From positions 124,001 to 188,000 of the forward strand of contig CAVPIK010000006.1 in NCBI GenBank assembly GCA_963704975.1: a stretch of DNA of 64,000 bases, written 5' to 3'. Each line of letters opens with the position of its first letter. Positions within the stretch are counted from its first letter, which is position 1. A model generated the notes under the pieces. It saw only the letters and a list, made by a program, of their open reading frames with translations. It was not told the origin of the DNA and did not search any database. The position numbers and the translations under genes are program-made. Origin of the DNA: JAGNDO01 sp963704975 (GTDB lineage: Bacteria; Chloroflexota; Anaerolineae; Caldilineales; Caldilineaceae). Positions 8,640 to 17,096 of this stretch are shown here, in pieces.

Positions 8640-10090
8640 TATAAACTTAACAAATGTGTCAACTGTACTCATGGCAAGAGCAACCCTTGCCTCTTGACGA
8701 CGACTGTATCGATAATAAGGGTACCATGCAATTTATCAGAATTCGGGATCTAATGTCCCTGACACATCGCTGCCAAGAAAATACGGAGCTGCTCACTGAC
8801 AGCGATATGCGGTTGTGAAAGACTTGAGTGCCAAAGATATGTTAATGTGCGAGGAACCCTTCTGTGAATGGAAAAATGATGCCAACAAGTGAGACTGTTG
8901 AGAAAATCATCGTAATCAGTTGTGATGATGAAAGAGAGCCGATCACCTGCCAGGCCTGTGATAAGGTCAAAAAAAGTTGAACAGCACAATAGCCGTCTCG
9001 TTTAAGGCAGAGACCATTGTCGACTACCGTAACGTCATGTATGGTCGAATGTTGCGTTGTGACAGCTCCCGATTCGATTCTTGGCATAGTTCCCGTTTCC
9101 ATTTAGCAGTACACGTCAACGCTCTGCAATCGCGAGCTTGTGTACGATTCTGCAGGTCTTGAATCCGCGCGGTGGTTCCAAATTGCGTTCATCGCAGAAC
9201 CGGTGCTCACCGTAGCTCCAAACAAGCGAGCGCCACACTGGCTACAGGTAATGCTTTGATCGCTCAAGATGTGCACTTTTGCCTCCGTTCAAGATCAATC
9301 AAGTATGAGATCCGAAACGGTTCTGCCACGGCATTTTGCGAATCGGGACGGATATTTTGAACTCGCTACACGCCATGTGATGTTTCTGCAAACAGCCTCT
9401 TCTATTTCGTTCAGGTTATCGTTGTAGGCAATTCGATGAACTCTGTCGATAATATCGTTGCTCGTTCTTATGAAATCTCTAGTCAGCAATGATACTGGCG
9501 CCGCTCGAACCTATTGTGCTAATGTTCTCTGAGCAACGAGACCAGCCTTTCTTGTGTTTTGAAATGCAAGGTCTTTCCTGTCCAGTCTCCCAAAATGATG
9601 TGCCACCAATGACAGCGAAGTCACGATGTGAACTACAGATCTGGGCCAAGTGAGTTCTGCGCGATTACTAAATGTGAAGTGACCTTTCGTTATTCTGGAC
9701 GTACTGTCTCTTTTGCAAGCAAGAACTTATTCAAAATCGCTTTAAGGTAACAGCTGATGAAAACATCATAACCATATACTGGGTGTGTGTGCAGATGCGG
9801 GATCAAGTGAGTTGCGTTCAGATTCTGGTGGAGTACCCTGGTTGCGTGCTCGTTCTATACAACTGCCAGAATAAAAGGCTTTAAGGGTGGTCGCTTGAGA
9901 GACTAAATTTTTTACAGGGTCTTCTGAGCGAAAACTTAAAAGTGTTTAGATTGCGGAAAACTATTTTGCGCTTTCACAGTTTCTCGAATAAAGCCTGAGC
10001 CAAGCCGGATGATCTATGCCTAAGCTTGAGCATAGATTGCGTGCCAACGTTGTCTTGCCAGTTCCCGATGTGCCGCCAATTAAAATAATT
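8640..10090. other. Low-GC stretch without a supportable gene
   Basis: About 1.45 kb has clearly lower GC than the rest of the window and no open frame with recognisable protein features. The longest frames (for example minus 8842-9102 and minus 9295-9489) lack a ribosome site and any known motif. It may be decayed foreign DNA, as it adjoins toxin-antitoxin remnants. Confidence 0.5.
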
Positions 10091-10098
10091 TAGTTGTC

Positions 10099-10315
10099 GC
10101 CGTCTCAATCTCCATCTGCACCAAGGCATGTCAGACGGCGAGAATCTCGGCATCCGCACCGGCGGCTTGTTTAAATTCGGGCAAGGCCAGCAAGAGCAGG
10201 GCCAATCCGGTCAACACGTGCTGCGTTTGAGTTTGCCCTCTCCGCCTCAATCTCCATCCGCACCAAGGCGTGCCAGACGCTCAAGATTCCCGCATCCGCG
10301 CCGGCGAGTTGCTTC
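10099..10315. repeat. Two diverged copies of a 74-bp segment, 142 bp apart
   Basis: Positions 10099-10172 and 10241-10315 share the phrase CTCAATCTCCATC, then CACCAAGGC and CGGCATCCGC or CCGCATCCGC. On the minus strand both encode a variant of ADAGILSVWHALVRMEIE. They appear to be relics of a duplicated gene segment that I do not recognise. Confidence 0.6.
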
Positions 10316-10390
10316 AACGCGGGAGATCAGCCACAGCAGGACCAGACCCCGCCAGTCCGCGCCGGGTTGAGGTGTTCCGGCGGAGACTTG

Positions 10391-10660
10391 CTACTTCCCT
10401 CGCTCGTCCAACCAGCGCTGCAACGATCTCTGGCTCTCATTGGAGGGCCGCCCCAAGATCAGCCCTTCGACGCTGATGTCCTCGTCCAGGTCCGGCCAGT
10501 GGATGCCTTCACCCTGACCAATCAGTCGCCAATGGGTACGCTCGGTCTCTGTGCCATGCCAGAGGCGGGGATACCAGGCCAGGGGCACGCTGATTGACCG
10601 TCCATCGGACAAATCCACGGTCAGGCTATCCGCGGATACGACCACATCTTGAATGCCCAA
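10391..10660 (-). CDS. DUF2442 family protein
   Basis: A short all-beta protein of about 89 residues. It shows the family's VDLSDGRSISVPLAWYPRL strand pair, then IHWPDLDEDISVEGLILG and a C-terminal Arg-rich tail. DUF2442 proteins commonly sit in toxin-antitoxin contexts, but their function is not settled. The start is TTG at 10660, preceded by GCGAGG. It follows the TPR-like gene by 14 bp on the same strand. Confidence 0.8.
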   Translation of the reverse strand: MGIQDVVVSADSLTVDLSDGRSISVPLAWYPRLWHGTETERTHWRLIGQGEGIHWPDLDEDISVEGLILGRPSNESQRSLQRWLDERGK

Positions 10661-10674
10661 TAGCTACCTCGCTT

Positions 10675-11265
10675 TTAGCCCGCCTTGAGCTGATACAACT
10701 CTTGCACAATCTGACTGCGCTTTGGCCCCGGACGCTCGGACTGCAACTGTTCTGACAGCAGAATATAGCGGTCCCGCACGGCACAAAATTCAGGGCTTTG
10801 ATAGGTCTGCCGTGCCCAGTCGATGGCGGCTTCGTCCCACAAGGCGAATATTTCAGGGGGCGCATAGTCGATAAAGTCCTTCTCTGCCCAATTGGTGCCA
10901 TGCCAAATATTGAATGGCTCTTGCTCCACGCCAATCAGGAAGGGAATCAGGTAGAGGTTGATCAACATGGTTTGGCGCAACTTTGCGGAAGCGGCTTCCA
11001 TATCCCCGGAGCGATAGAGGGCCAGGGTCCAGCACAGGTGGTCAAAGGGTTCACCCATATCGTCCGGGGCTAGCTTCGCCGTCCACTTGTACGATTTGAC
11101 CGCGCCTTTGACATCACCCAGCAGCAAATAGAGTACGCCGAGTTCATAGCGGCGTCCGGCACCGTCATCGATGGCACCATGGATCTTGACCTCTTTGCGT
11201 AGCGCTCGTTCATAGCTTTGCAGACGTTCCTTGATCTTCTGGGGTTGTTTTGGAATTCGAGCCAT
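10675..11265 (-). CDS. TPR-like helical protein of unknown function
   Basis: A 196-residue soluble protein starting MARIPKQPQKIKERLQSYE. The middle contains a TPR-like unit (RYELGVLYLLLGDVKGAVKS), then further helices with LALYRSGDMEAAS and a Trp-rich segment (NIWHGTNWAEKDF). The frame is intact. It starts 3 bp after the HicB-like gene and precedes DUF2442, so the three form one unit. Role unknown; protein-protein scaffolding is only a guess from the fold. Confidence 0.6.
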   Translation of the reverse strand: MARIPKQPQKIKERLQSYERALRKEVKIHGAIDDGAGRRYELGVLYLLLGDVKGAVKSYKWTAKLAPDDMGEPFDHLCWTLALYRSGDMEAASAKLRQTMLINLYLIPFLIGVEQEPFNIWHGTNWAEKDFIDYAPPEIFALWDEAAIDWARQTYQSPEFCAVRDRYILLSEQLQSERPGPKRSQIVQELYQLKAG

Positions 11266-11268
11266 TTG

Positions 11269-11439
11269 TTAGCCCTCGTGTACTTCAGGCGGGAACTCTT
11301 CAAGATAAAGTTCGGTTGCCTCACGCAAATTGGCCAAAGCTTCTTCAACTGTTTCGCCTTGGGTAGTTGTCCCTGTCTCAGGATTATGGGCGACATATCC
11401 GCCTTCGGGTGCGACGGTCAACACTGCGGAAAGCTCCAT
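11269..11439 (-). CDS. HicB-like antitoxin (orphan)
   Basis: Fifty-six residues with the HicB partial RNase-H-like strand pattern: MELSAVLTVAPEGGYVAHNP, then TTTQGETVEEALANLREAT and ELYLEEF. HicB proteins neutralise the HicA mRNA interferase, but no HicA gene is visible here. AAGGAGACAAG lies upstream of ATG 11439. It is 57 bp downstream of higA on the same strand. Confidence 0.75.
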   Translation of the reverse strand: MELSAVLTVAPEGGYVAHNPETGTTTQGETVEEALANLREATELYLEEFPPEVHEG

Positions 11440-11495
11440 CTTGTCTCCTTTTTCCAATATCGTGCGGCCATGACTCAACAGCGACGGAAACTCAA

Positions 11496-11792
11496 TTACG
11501 CCGGTGTCAACTCGGTCACATTCAGCAATCGGTCCCCGATAGTCGCCTCAGTTGTCTTCAAATCGTACTCCGCCTGGAGATTCAGCCAATACTGCGGCGA
11601 TTGTCCCAAAGCCCGGCCAAAAAGCAACGCCAGTTCCGCTGTGACAGGGCGCGAGCGATGAACGATGTGCGACACCCGCATGGGCGACACACCGATCACA
11701 CGGGCAAATTTCGCCTGGGAAACGCCAAGCTCAGTCAAGGTTTCAGCCAGGAATTCACCAGGATGGATGGGCGGTAAGCCATTTTTGATCAT
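11496..11792 (-). CDS. higA: HigA-family antitoxin
   Basis: A 98-residue Xre-type helix-turn-helix antitoxin that neutralises HigB and represses the operon. It opens with PPIHPGEFLAETLTELG, contains the HTH (VSQAKFARVIGVSPMRVSHI) and the LFGRALGQSPQYWLNLQ block typical of HigA. It lies 12 bp after higB, in the toxin-first order usual for the family. Frame intact. Confidence 0.92.
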   Translation of the reverse strand: MIKNGLPPIHPGEFLAETLTELGVSQAKFARVIGVSPMRVSHIVHRSRPVTAELALLFGRALGQSPQYWLNLQAEYDLKTTEATIGDRLLNVTELTPA

Positions 11793-11804
11793 AGCGACCT
11801 CTTT

Positions 11805-12086
11805 TTAGTGATAATCGACGATCTCAACGTCGAAGGCGTCACCGCTTTCAAAACAAAAGCAAACGCGCCATTGGTCATTGATTCGGATGCTCCACTGTCC
11901 GCTGCGGTCATGCTTCAGCGCTTCCAGCCGGTTTGATGGTGGCATACGCAAGTCTTCGATACGCGTGGTTGCGTTTAACTGCGTAAGCCGCATCACAGCC
12001 CGCCGTTGAATCTCAGGCGGAATGCGGCGAGACTTACCGGTCGTGTAAAAGATTTCCGTTTCTTTATCAGCAAACGAGCGAATCAT
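11805..12086 (-). CDS. higB: HigB-family mRNA interferase toxin
   Basis: A 93-residue RelE/ParE-fold ribosome-dependent RNase. It starts MIRSFADKETEIFYTTGKSR and ends with the conserved QWSIRINDQWRVCFCF and VEIVDYH. The family signature is an Arg/Lys-rich middle plus this C-terminal strand. The likely promoter places the transcript start at or next to the ATG, so the mRNA may be leaderless. Frame intact. Confidence 0.92.
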   Translation of the reverse strand: MIRSFADKETEIFYTTGKSRRIPPEIQRRAVMRLTQLNATTRIEDLRMPPSNRLEALKHDRSGQWSIRINDQWRVCFCFESGDAFDVEIVDYH

Positions 12087-12092
12087 AGGCCA

Positions 12093-12121
12093 ATGATAAA
12101 CAATTTGTTTACACTTGTCAA
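12093..12121 (-). promoter_or_regulatory. higBA promoter with overlapping operator
   Basis: On the minus strand TTGACA (12116-12121) and TATCAT (12093-12098) are separated by 17 bp. A 15-bp inverted repeat, TAAACAAATTGTTTA (12097-12111), lies between and overlaps the -10 box, a fitting HigA binding site. The -10 box ends 7 bp before the higB ATG. Confidence 0.8.
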
Positions 12122-12167
12122 TTGCTATTTATCGGATTGGAGAGAGCTTGCCGGTCTCAATAACCAC

Positions 12168-13002
12168 TCACACCCGCGCCGCCAACCACGCCGCCACATC
12201 CCCCAGCACCTGATCCCGCTCCGGCTCGTTGAACACTTCGTGGAAGAGACCGTCGTAGATCTGGATCGTCTTGTCCGCGGACCGGGCCATGTCGAAGAGC
12301 ATCTGCGCTCCAGCGGGGTCGACCAGGGCGTCTTTGGCCGCCCTGCACGACCAGCAGGGGCAGGGAGATCGTGCCCGCCTCTGCGGTGATGCGCTGCATG
12401 GCCCCCAACATTTCCGCGGCCAGCCGGGCCGGGGTCTTGCCCTGGAAGACCAGGGGATCCGCCACGTACGCGGCCACCACGGCCGGGTCACGAGAGACGC
12501 CGTTGACATCCAAAGCCAGCACGCCCATCTTGGGCGCAATCTTGGAGAGCACTTTGCTGATGGCGATGGTGGCCGAAGAGACATTGTCCCCCACCTTGAC
12601 CGCGGGCGCAGAGATGATGGCCCCGCTGAAATCCGCCTGATGATCCAGCAAATAATACGAGGCGATTGCCCCGCCCATGCTATGCCCCAGCAAGAAAATG
12701 GGCTTCCCTGCCTGCCAGCCGACGACCATTTTATAGTAGATCCCCAAGGTGTCGGTGAAGTCGGCGAAGCGGTCCACCATCTCCCGGGCCCCGTCGGACT
12801 TGCCGTGGCCGATATGGTCCAGGGCGTAGATGGCGTAGCCCAGGGGCACAAGGGCGTTGACCACGTTCATATAGCGCCCGCTATGTTCGCCCAGGCCATG
12901 CACGACCAGCAACACAGCCTTGACGTCGCCGTCGGGCAGCCAGCCTTGATAGTAGATGTTGACGTTCCGCACACCCTTAAAATTGCCTTCGATATGGTTC
13001 AT
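12168..13002 (-). CDS. Alpha/beta hydrolase, monoacylglycerol-lipase-like (frameshifted)
   Basis: Hydrolase of the serine aminopeptidase S33 / Hydrolase_4 group, probably acting on monoacylglycerols or short esters. It shows VVHGLGEHSGRY (oxyanion loop), LDHIGHGKSDG, the nucleophile elbow LLGHSMGGAIA and, after a one-base slip near 12345, KDALVDP (acid) and LFHEVFNEPE (His). Deleting one C from GGCCAAA restores the frame. ATG 13002 is chosen. The same frame stays open upstream to 13176 through an antitoxin-like fragment that overlaps the end of eutN, so that longer start is less likely. Confidence 0.85.
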
Positions 13003-13020
13003 GGCGATTTCCTTTTGGTT

Positions 13021-13143
13021 TGAGAAAGGGAGGGTCCGATCCGCAAAGGCCGCTTCGTCTTCGGCGACTGCTTCGTCTTCTGTCTGTTCTTCGTAGTGGG
13101 CAAGCACACGATCCAGCTTTTGTGCATCCCATCCTTGGGGAGG
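13021..13143 (-). pseudogene. Antitoxin-like C-terminal fragment upstream of the lipase
   Basis: The open frame before the lipase ATG encodes PPQGWDAQKLDRVLAHYEEQ followed by an acidic EDEAVAEDEAAF segment. That pattern resembles the end of small antitoxins. It has no start of its own and is in frame with the lipase, so it is either a remnant or an N-terminal extension. Confidence 0.35.
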
Positions 13144-13144
13144 T

Positions 13145-13433
13145 TTACTCTGTTTCAAGGTCCACCCGATCCACAATCCCGGCGATCACCGCCCGCACCG
13201 CGCCCTGGCCGGGGAGGGGCTGCTGCCCCAAAATCTGCCGCGCGCCCGTGCCCTCGTCCATCACCAGCACCGTGTCCCCCACCCCGGCCTGGACCGAGTC
13301 CACGCAGATGTCGTAGGCCCCGGTGATGGTGCCGTCCAGGTCCAAGCGGTCCACCAGCAGCAGCTTGTGACCGTCAAATGTAGGATGCTTGATTGTGGCC
13401 ACAACCGTGGCGGTAGACTTTTCCGATATACAT
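13145..13433 (-). CDS. EutN/CcmL-type microcompartment vertex protein (frameshifted)
   Basis: Pentameric shell protein (BMC-P) that caps the vertices of bacterial microcompartments. It begins MYIGKV at 13433 and, after a one-base slip near 13418, continues TATVVATIKHPTFDGHKLLL, then a central VDSVQAGVGDTVLVMDEGT and the closing strand AVIAGIVDRVDLE. About 95 residues, the family length. It follows a second eutN gene on the same strand. No BMC-H hexamer gene is present in the window. Confidence 0.82.
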
Positions 13434-13442
13434 GGGCTGAGT

Positions 13443-13515
13443 TCCAAATGGCGAATGGCGAATGGCAAAGGATGAATGGCAAAGAGGAGGCGGGAAGCGG
13501 CGGGCAAATCAACCG
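13443..13515. repeat. AATGGCG heptamer array
   Basis: Units AATGGCG, AATGGCA and AAGGATG repeat with a 7-bp period (13446-13486), followed by GATCAAC-type units. The array fills the space between the two eutN genes. Confidence 0.75.
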
Positions 13516-13516
13516 A

Positions 13517-13801
13517 TCAACAGATCAATCCACCCACCCGATCCACCTCATCCACGATCCCCACAATCGCGTGGTCCACGGGGACGAAGGTGACTTCCAG
13601 GGCTTGGGCGGCTTCTCGGCTGGCGATGATGAAGACCTGCTCCCCCGGCCCGGCCTGGCGGGTGGCATCCGCGGCGATGACAGCCTCGCCCGCAGGCGCG
13701 CCGTCCCGATCCAGGGGCTGGACGACCAGAAGCTTGACCCCTTCGAGTCCGGTATATTTTTGCGTGGCGACCAAAGTGCCGATAACGGTGGCTAGTTGCA
13801 T
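13517..13801 (-). CDS. EutN/CcmL-type microcompartment vertex protein
   Basis: An intact 94-residue BMC-P protein: MQLATVIGTLVATQKYTGLE, GVKLLVVQPLDRDG, then AGPGEQVFIIASREAAQA and VDHAIVGIVDEVD. All strands of the OB-like pentamer fold are present. It is about 40 percent similar by eye to the neighbour gene, so the pair is an old tandem duplication. The two genes may form mixed pentamers of a shell encoded elsewhere, or act outside a shell; the window cannot tell. Confidence 0.9.
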   Translation of the reverse strand: MQLATVIGTLVATQKYTGLEGVKLLVVQPLDRDGAPAGEAVIAADATRQAGPGEQVFIIASREAAQALEVTFVPVDHAIVGIVDEVDRVGGLIC

Positions 13802-13805
13802 GGGA

Positions 13806-14012
13806 ATATGGGATTGGGTGAGTGAGAGATTGAGAGATTGGGCGATTGGGCGAATGGCGAACCAGCAAATTCGCCCCTCGTCAAGTATAGCACAGCCATT
13901 TCCAATGTTGTAAACCCATTTGGGATCGCCCCTCCCAATGTGGTACGATGCAAACACAATCGCTCAATTACCCAATCTCTCAATCGCCAAATCTCCCAAC
14001 CACCCAATCACC
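13806..14012. repeat. Inverted pair of heptamer arrays in the eutN/nitrilase divergent gap
   Basis: The left arm (13806-13861) has GAGATTG and GGCGATT-type units. The right arm (about 13960-14012) has complementary CCAATCTC and CCCAATCA units. About 100 bp lie between, with TTGTAA and GTGGTACGAT-like AT-rich sequence that could hold promoters for both sides. Confidence 0.7.
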
Positions 14013-14018
14013 CATCCC

Positions 14019-15332
14019 ATGGACAAAATCACCGTCGCCTGTATTCAACAAAAAATGCACCTGCCCCAGGATCTGGCCGAAGTGCGGGCGGATCTGGAGC
14101 GCTTCGCCCGGGTGGCCCAGGCCAAGAATGCCCGCCTGGTCATCTTCCCCGAACTGGCCGGGATGATGGTCGTGCCGCCCCTCTTGGTCGGCGGCAAGGC
14201 CAACCTGCTCAAGCGGGCGGCCCTGGGCCAGCGGCGCAGCGCGTCCCTGTGGCAGAAGCTGTCGGGCAATCTGTCCGGGGCCATGGCCCGCTGGGCCAAG
14301 GCGGATCTGCGCACCCTGGTCAGCGGCCTGCTGGACACCACGCCGGAAGCCGCCTGGACCGCCTACACCGAGACCTTCGGCGGTCTGGCCAAGCAGTTTG
14401 GCCTCACCATCGTCGCCCCCAGCGCCTATCTGCCCGACCCGGCGGACGGGGTGATCCGCAACCTGGCCGGGGTCTTCGGGCCATCCGGCGAACTGCTGGG
14501 CACCCAGGCCAAGGTGATCCTGCATCGGGAAGATGTGGGCATCGCCGAGCCGGGGGCCACGTGGGATCTGATCTCCACGGAGGTGGGGCGCATCGGCCTG
14601 ATGTTGGGCGGAGACGTGCTCTACCCGGAGGTGGGGCGGCTGCTGGCCTACCAGGGCGCGGAGATCCTGATCGCCCAGGGCGCGGCCCCGGATGTGATCC
14701 TCTACAACAAACTGCGGTCGGCCATGCTGGCCCGGATGCAGGACAACCAGCTTTTCGGGGCCATCAGCTTTGTGGTGGGCACCAACGAGTTCGGTCAACA
14801 GCCGGCGGATGGCAGCGAGCGCACGTCCTACGTGGGCAAGTCGGCCATCTTCGCCCCCCAGGAGCTCACCCCCCGCTATTCCGGCGTCCTCGTGGAGATG
14901 GGCAACCACCGCAGCGAAGGCGTCCTGGCGGCGGAGTGGGATTTTGTGGCCCTCAAGGCCCTGTGGGAGTCCTCGGACACCCCCATCCGCAACCAACTGC
15001 CCCAGGCCAGCCAGGCCCTGGCCCAACTCTATCAGCGCCTGCAAAGTCTGCCCCGATCCATGGACGAGATGGCCCTGCTGCCCGCTGAATCCAACCCCCT
15101 GGCCGCCCTGCCCGGCCCGGCGGAGGAGGCCCACAGCCTGGACGAACTGCCCGTCCTGGCCTCCGTCACCGCCCGCTGGCCCCTGGACATGGCCCACGCC
15201 GCCGGGGACGCCGACGACCTGGGCCACGAGACCATCCTGGCCGACGTCATCGGCGGCGAAGACGAGGCGGACCCGGTCCCCGCCCCCCGCAACGAGGCCG
15301 ACGAGACCGACGAAATGGACGTGATCCCGTGA
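14019..15332 (+). CDS. Nitrilase-superfamily protein lacking the catalytic cysteine
   Basis: Carbon-nitrogen hydrolase fold, 437 residues. Two of the catalytic triad are present: E45 (IFPELAG) and K165 (TQAKVILHR). The nucleophile position is Gly: the usual ICYD is LGGD (197-199) within RIGLMLGGDVLYPE. Such a protein should not form the thioimidate intermediate, so it is probably binding or regulatory. Beyond about residue 330 is a 100-residue acidic extension. ATG 14019 is chosen because the longer frame reads through the heptamer array. Its TGA overlaps the GTG start of the next gene, so they are translationally coupled. Confidence 0.8.
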   Translation: MDKITVACIQQKMHLPQDLAEVRADLERFARVAQAKNARLVIFPELAGMMVVPPLLVGGKANLLKRAALGQRRSASLWQKLSGNLSGAMARWAKADLRTLVSGLLDTTPEAAWTAYTETFGGLAKQFGLTIVAPSAYLPDPADGVIRNLAGVFGPSGELLGTQAKVILHREDVGIAEPGATWDLISTEVGRIGLMLGGDVLYPEVGRLLAYQGAEILIAQGAAPDVILYNKLRSAMLARMQDNQLFGAISFVVGTNEFGQQPADGSERTSYVGKSAIFAPQELTPRYSGVLVEMGNHRSEGVLAAEWDFVALKALWESSDTPIRNQLPQASQALAQLYQRLQSLPRSMDEMALLPAESNPLAALPGPAEEAHSLDELPVLASVTARWPLDMAHAAGDADDLGHETILADVIGGEDEADPVPAPRNEADETDEMDVIP

Positions 15333-16069
15333 CAACTTCTTCGCTTTTTCCTTTGAAAAAATGGTTTGCAGCACCCGCCCTATTGTTGCTTGGGGCGGTG
15401 TTGGCCGCGTGCGCAACGACTGCCCCGGTACAGCCCGTCGATCCGACACCCGCTGCGATCGTGGTCGAAACCCCCACTGCGATCATGGTCGAAACCGTCA
15501 CCCCGACAACTGAGCCGACAACCGAACCGGCAATGTCAACGCCGAATCCGGCCCCCATTCAGATCACCTACACCACCCCGGCCCAGCAGGAAGGCCCCTA
15601 CTATCCCGTCAGCAAACCCGCGGATCGGGACAACGATCTGGTGACCCTGGCCGGGGCATCCGCCCTGCCCGCGGGGGAGATCGTCGTCTTTTCCGGCACG
15701 ATCTACGATGCCCAGGGCTTCCCCATCCCCGGCGCAGTGGTGGAGATCTGGCAGACCGACGCGTCCGGCGTCTACGACCACCCCGGCGACCCCAGCACCG
15801 AGAGCCGGGACCGCAACTTCCAGTTCTACGGCGAGTCCATCACCGGCCCGGACGGCGGCTACAGCTTCCGCACCCTCCTGCCCGGCGAGTACGAGCCCCG
15901 GCCCCGACACATCCATGTCAAGATCCTGGTTGACGGCCAAGAACAGATCACCACCCAATTCTACTTCGACGACGACCCCGCCTCCCCCCTCAACATCGAC
16001 CTGACCCCCGGCACGGACGCGGACGGCGCGCCCATCCTGGTCGGCCAGCGGGACGTGGTGCTGCCATGA
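15329..16069 (+). CDS. Lipoprotein with intradiol ring-cleavage dioxygenase domain
   Basis: Secreted, lipid-anchored protein: signal peptide with lipobox LAAC (C28), then a Thr/Pro-rich linker to about residue 75. The domain resembles Fe(III) catechol intradiol dioxygenases: EGPYYP, GAVVEIWQTDASGVYDHP (Y149), PGEYEPRPRHIH with Y188, H194 and H196 as the remaining iron ligands. The beta-sandwich core from about 115 to 235 is complete. Start is GTG 15329 in a GTGA overlap. Extracellular members exist in many bacteria; the aromatic substrate is unknown. Confidence 0.85.
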   Translation: MTTSSLFPLKKWFAAPALLLLGAVLAACATTAPVQPVDPTPAAIVVETPTAIMVETVTPTTEPTTEPAMSTPNPAPIQITYTTPAQQEGPYYPVSKPADRDNDLVTLAGASALPAGEIVVFSGTIYDAQGFPIPGAVVEIWQTDASGVYDHPGDPSTESRDRNFQFYGESITGPDGGYSFRTLLPGEYEPRPRHIHVKILVDGQEQITTQFYFDDDPASPLNIDLTPGTDADGAPILVGQRDVVLP

Positions 16070-16104
16070 CCGTGCTAGCCTGATCAACCCGTAGAAATCC
16101 GACC

Positions 16105-16413
16105 ATGACCACCAAATACCAACAAATCTACGCCCTCGTGCGCAAAGTGCCCAAGGGCAAAGTCGCCACCTACGGCCAGATCGCCCTCTACGTGGAGCGC
16201 TGCACCCCGCGCATGGTCGGCTACGCCATGGCCTCCCTCATGGAAAAGGACGTGCCCTGGCAGCGCATCGTCAACGCCCAAGGCGGCATCAGCCCCCGGG
16301 CCGGCGGGGACGGCGCGCTGATCCAGCGGAAATTGCTGGAGGCAGAAGGGGTGGCGTTTGAGGAGAATGGGCGGATTGATTTGAAGAAGTATCGAGTCAT
16401 GCTTATCGAGTAA
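16105..16413 (+). CDS. Alkyltransferase-like protein (ATL, MGMT family)
   Basis: A 102-residue DNA-binding domain related to O6-alkylguanine-DNA alkyltransferase. It has the helix-turn-helix VPKGKVATYGQIA and the arginine-finger-like region RMVGYAM, but the PCHR active site is PWQR (51-54), so it cannot accept alkyl groups. ATLs bind O6-alkylguanine and channel it to nucleotide excision repair. No other repair gene is adjacent. Confidence 0.9.
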   Translation: MTTKYQQIYALVRKVPKGKVATYGQIALYVERCTPRMVGYAMASLMEKDVPWQRIVNAQGGISPRAGGDGALIQRKLLEAEGVAFEENGRIDLKKYRVMLIE

Positions 16414-16424
16414 GTGCCAGACTA

Positions 16425-16567
16425 GCGCCGGTTGAGTAGCCGCCCACGCTTCCGCAACCATTATTCACTGGCGCGTATCGAAACCGAGCGGGGCAACCCA
16501 CTGCGGTTTCGATGCCCTTTCCAACTACGTGAGTGCCGCCGTGCGCCGGGCTACTCAACCTGCGCAA
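16425..16567. repeat. Dispersed palindromic repeat, GTTGAGTAG family (copy 1)
   Basis: The outer arms are GCGCCGGTTGAGTAG and CTACTCAACCTGCGC. The inner arms are GTATCGAAACCG and CGGTTTCGAT. Related copies lie at 27921-28095 and, as a half element, 44987-45069. It ends 19 bp before the thioesterase ATG. Confidence 0.85.
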
Positions 16568-16585
16568 CGCTCAAAGGATCTCACC

Positions 16586-17096
16586 ATGACCACATCTCGC
16601 CTTCCAAGACTACTACCCCGACCACCTGAGCTATTGCTATGGCTGCGGGAAGTTGAACGAGCACGGCCATCAGATCAAGAGCTATTGGGCCGAGAATGGG
16701 GAGGAGACGATCTGCGTCTTCGAGCCGCAGCCCTATCACACGGCCATCCCCGGCTATGTGTATGGCGGGCTGTTGGCCTCCATCATCGACTGCCACGGCA
16801 CGGGGAGCGCGGCCGCGGCGGCCTTTCGGGCCGAGGGGCGGGGCATGGACACCTTGCCCGCCTTCCGCTTTCTGACGGCGTCGCTCAAGGTGGACTATCT
16901 CAAGCCCACGCCCTTGGACCCGGCCCGGCCCCTGCGCTTGATCGGGCGCATCCGCGAGGTGAAGGGGCGCAAGGTGATTGTGGATATTGACGTGACCGTG
17001 GACGGGGAGGTGTGCGTGCGGGGCGAGGTGATCGCCGTGCAGGTGCCCGAGGCGTTTGTGACAGAAGCTATTGAAAAGGCAAAAAACCGTGGTTGA
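16586..17096 (+). CDS. PaaI-like hotdog-fold thioesterase (frameshift at the start)
   Basis: Acyl-CoA thioesterase or related hotdog protein, about 170 residues. The N-terminal SYCYGCGKLNEHGHQIKSYW, then VYGGLLASIIDCHGTGSA (the G..D/H active-site helix) and LKVDYLKPTPLD strand are typical. ATG 16586 has AAAGGA upstream but is out of phase by one base with the HLAFQDYYPDHLS start of the domain. The stop overlaps the GTG of the methyltransferase gene. Substrate unknown. Confidence 0.8.

Noticed and set aside
8842..9489. Low-GC minus-strand frames as hypothetical genes
   Set aside because: No start context, motif or composition supports coding; likely chance frames in AT-richer DNA.
13145..13801. 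Complete bacterial microcompartment operon
   Set aside because: Only vertex proteins are present; no BMC-H/T genes or signature enzymes adjoin them.
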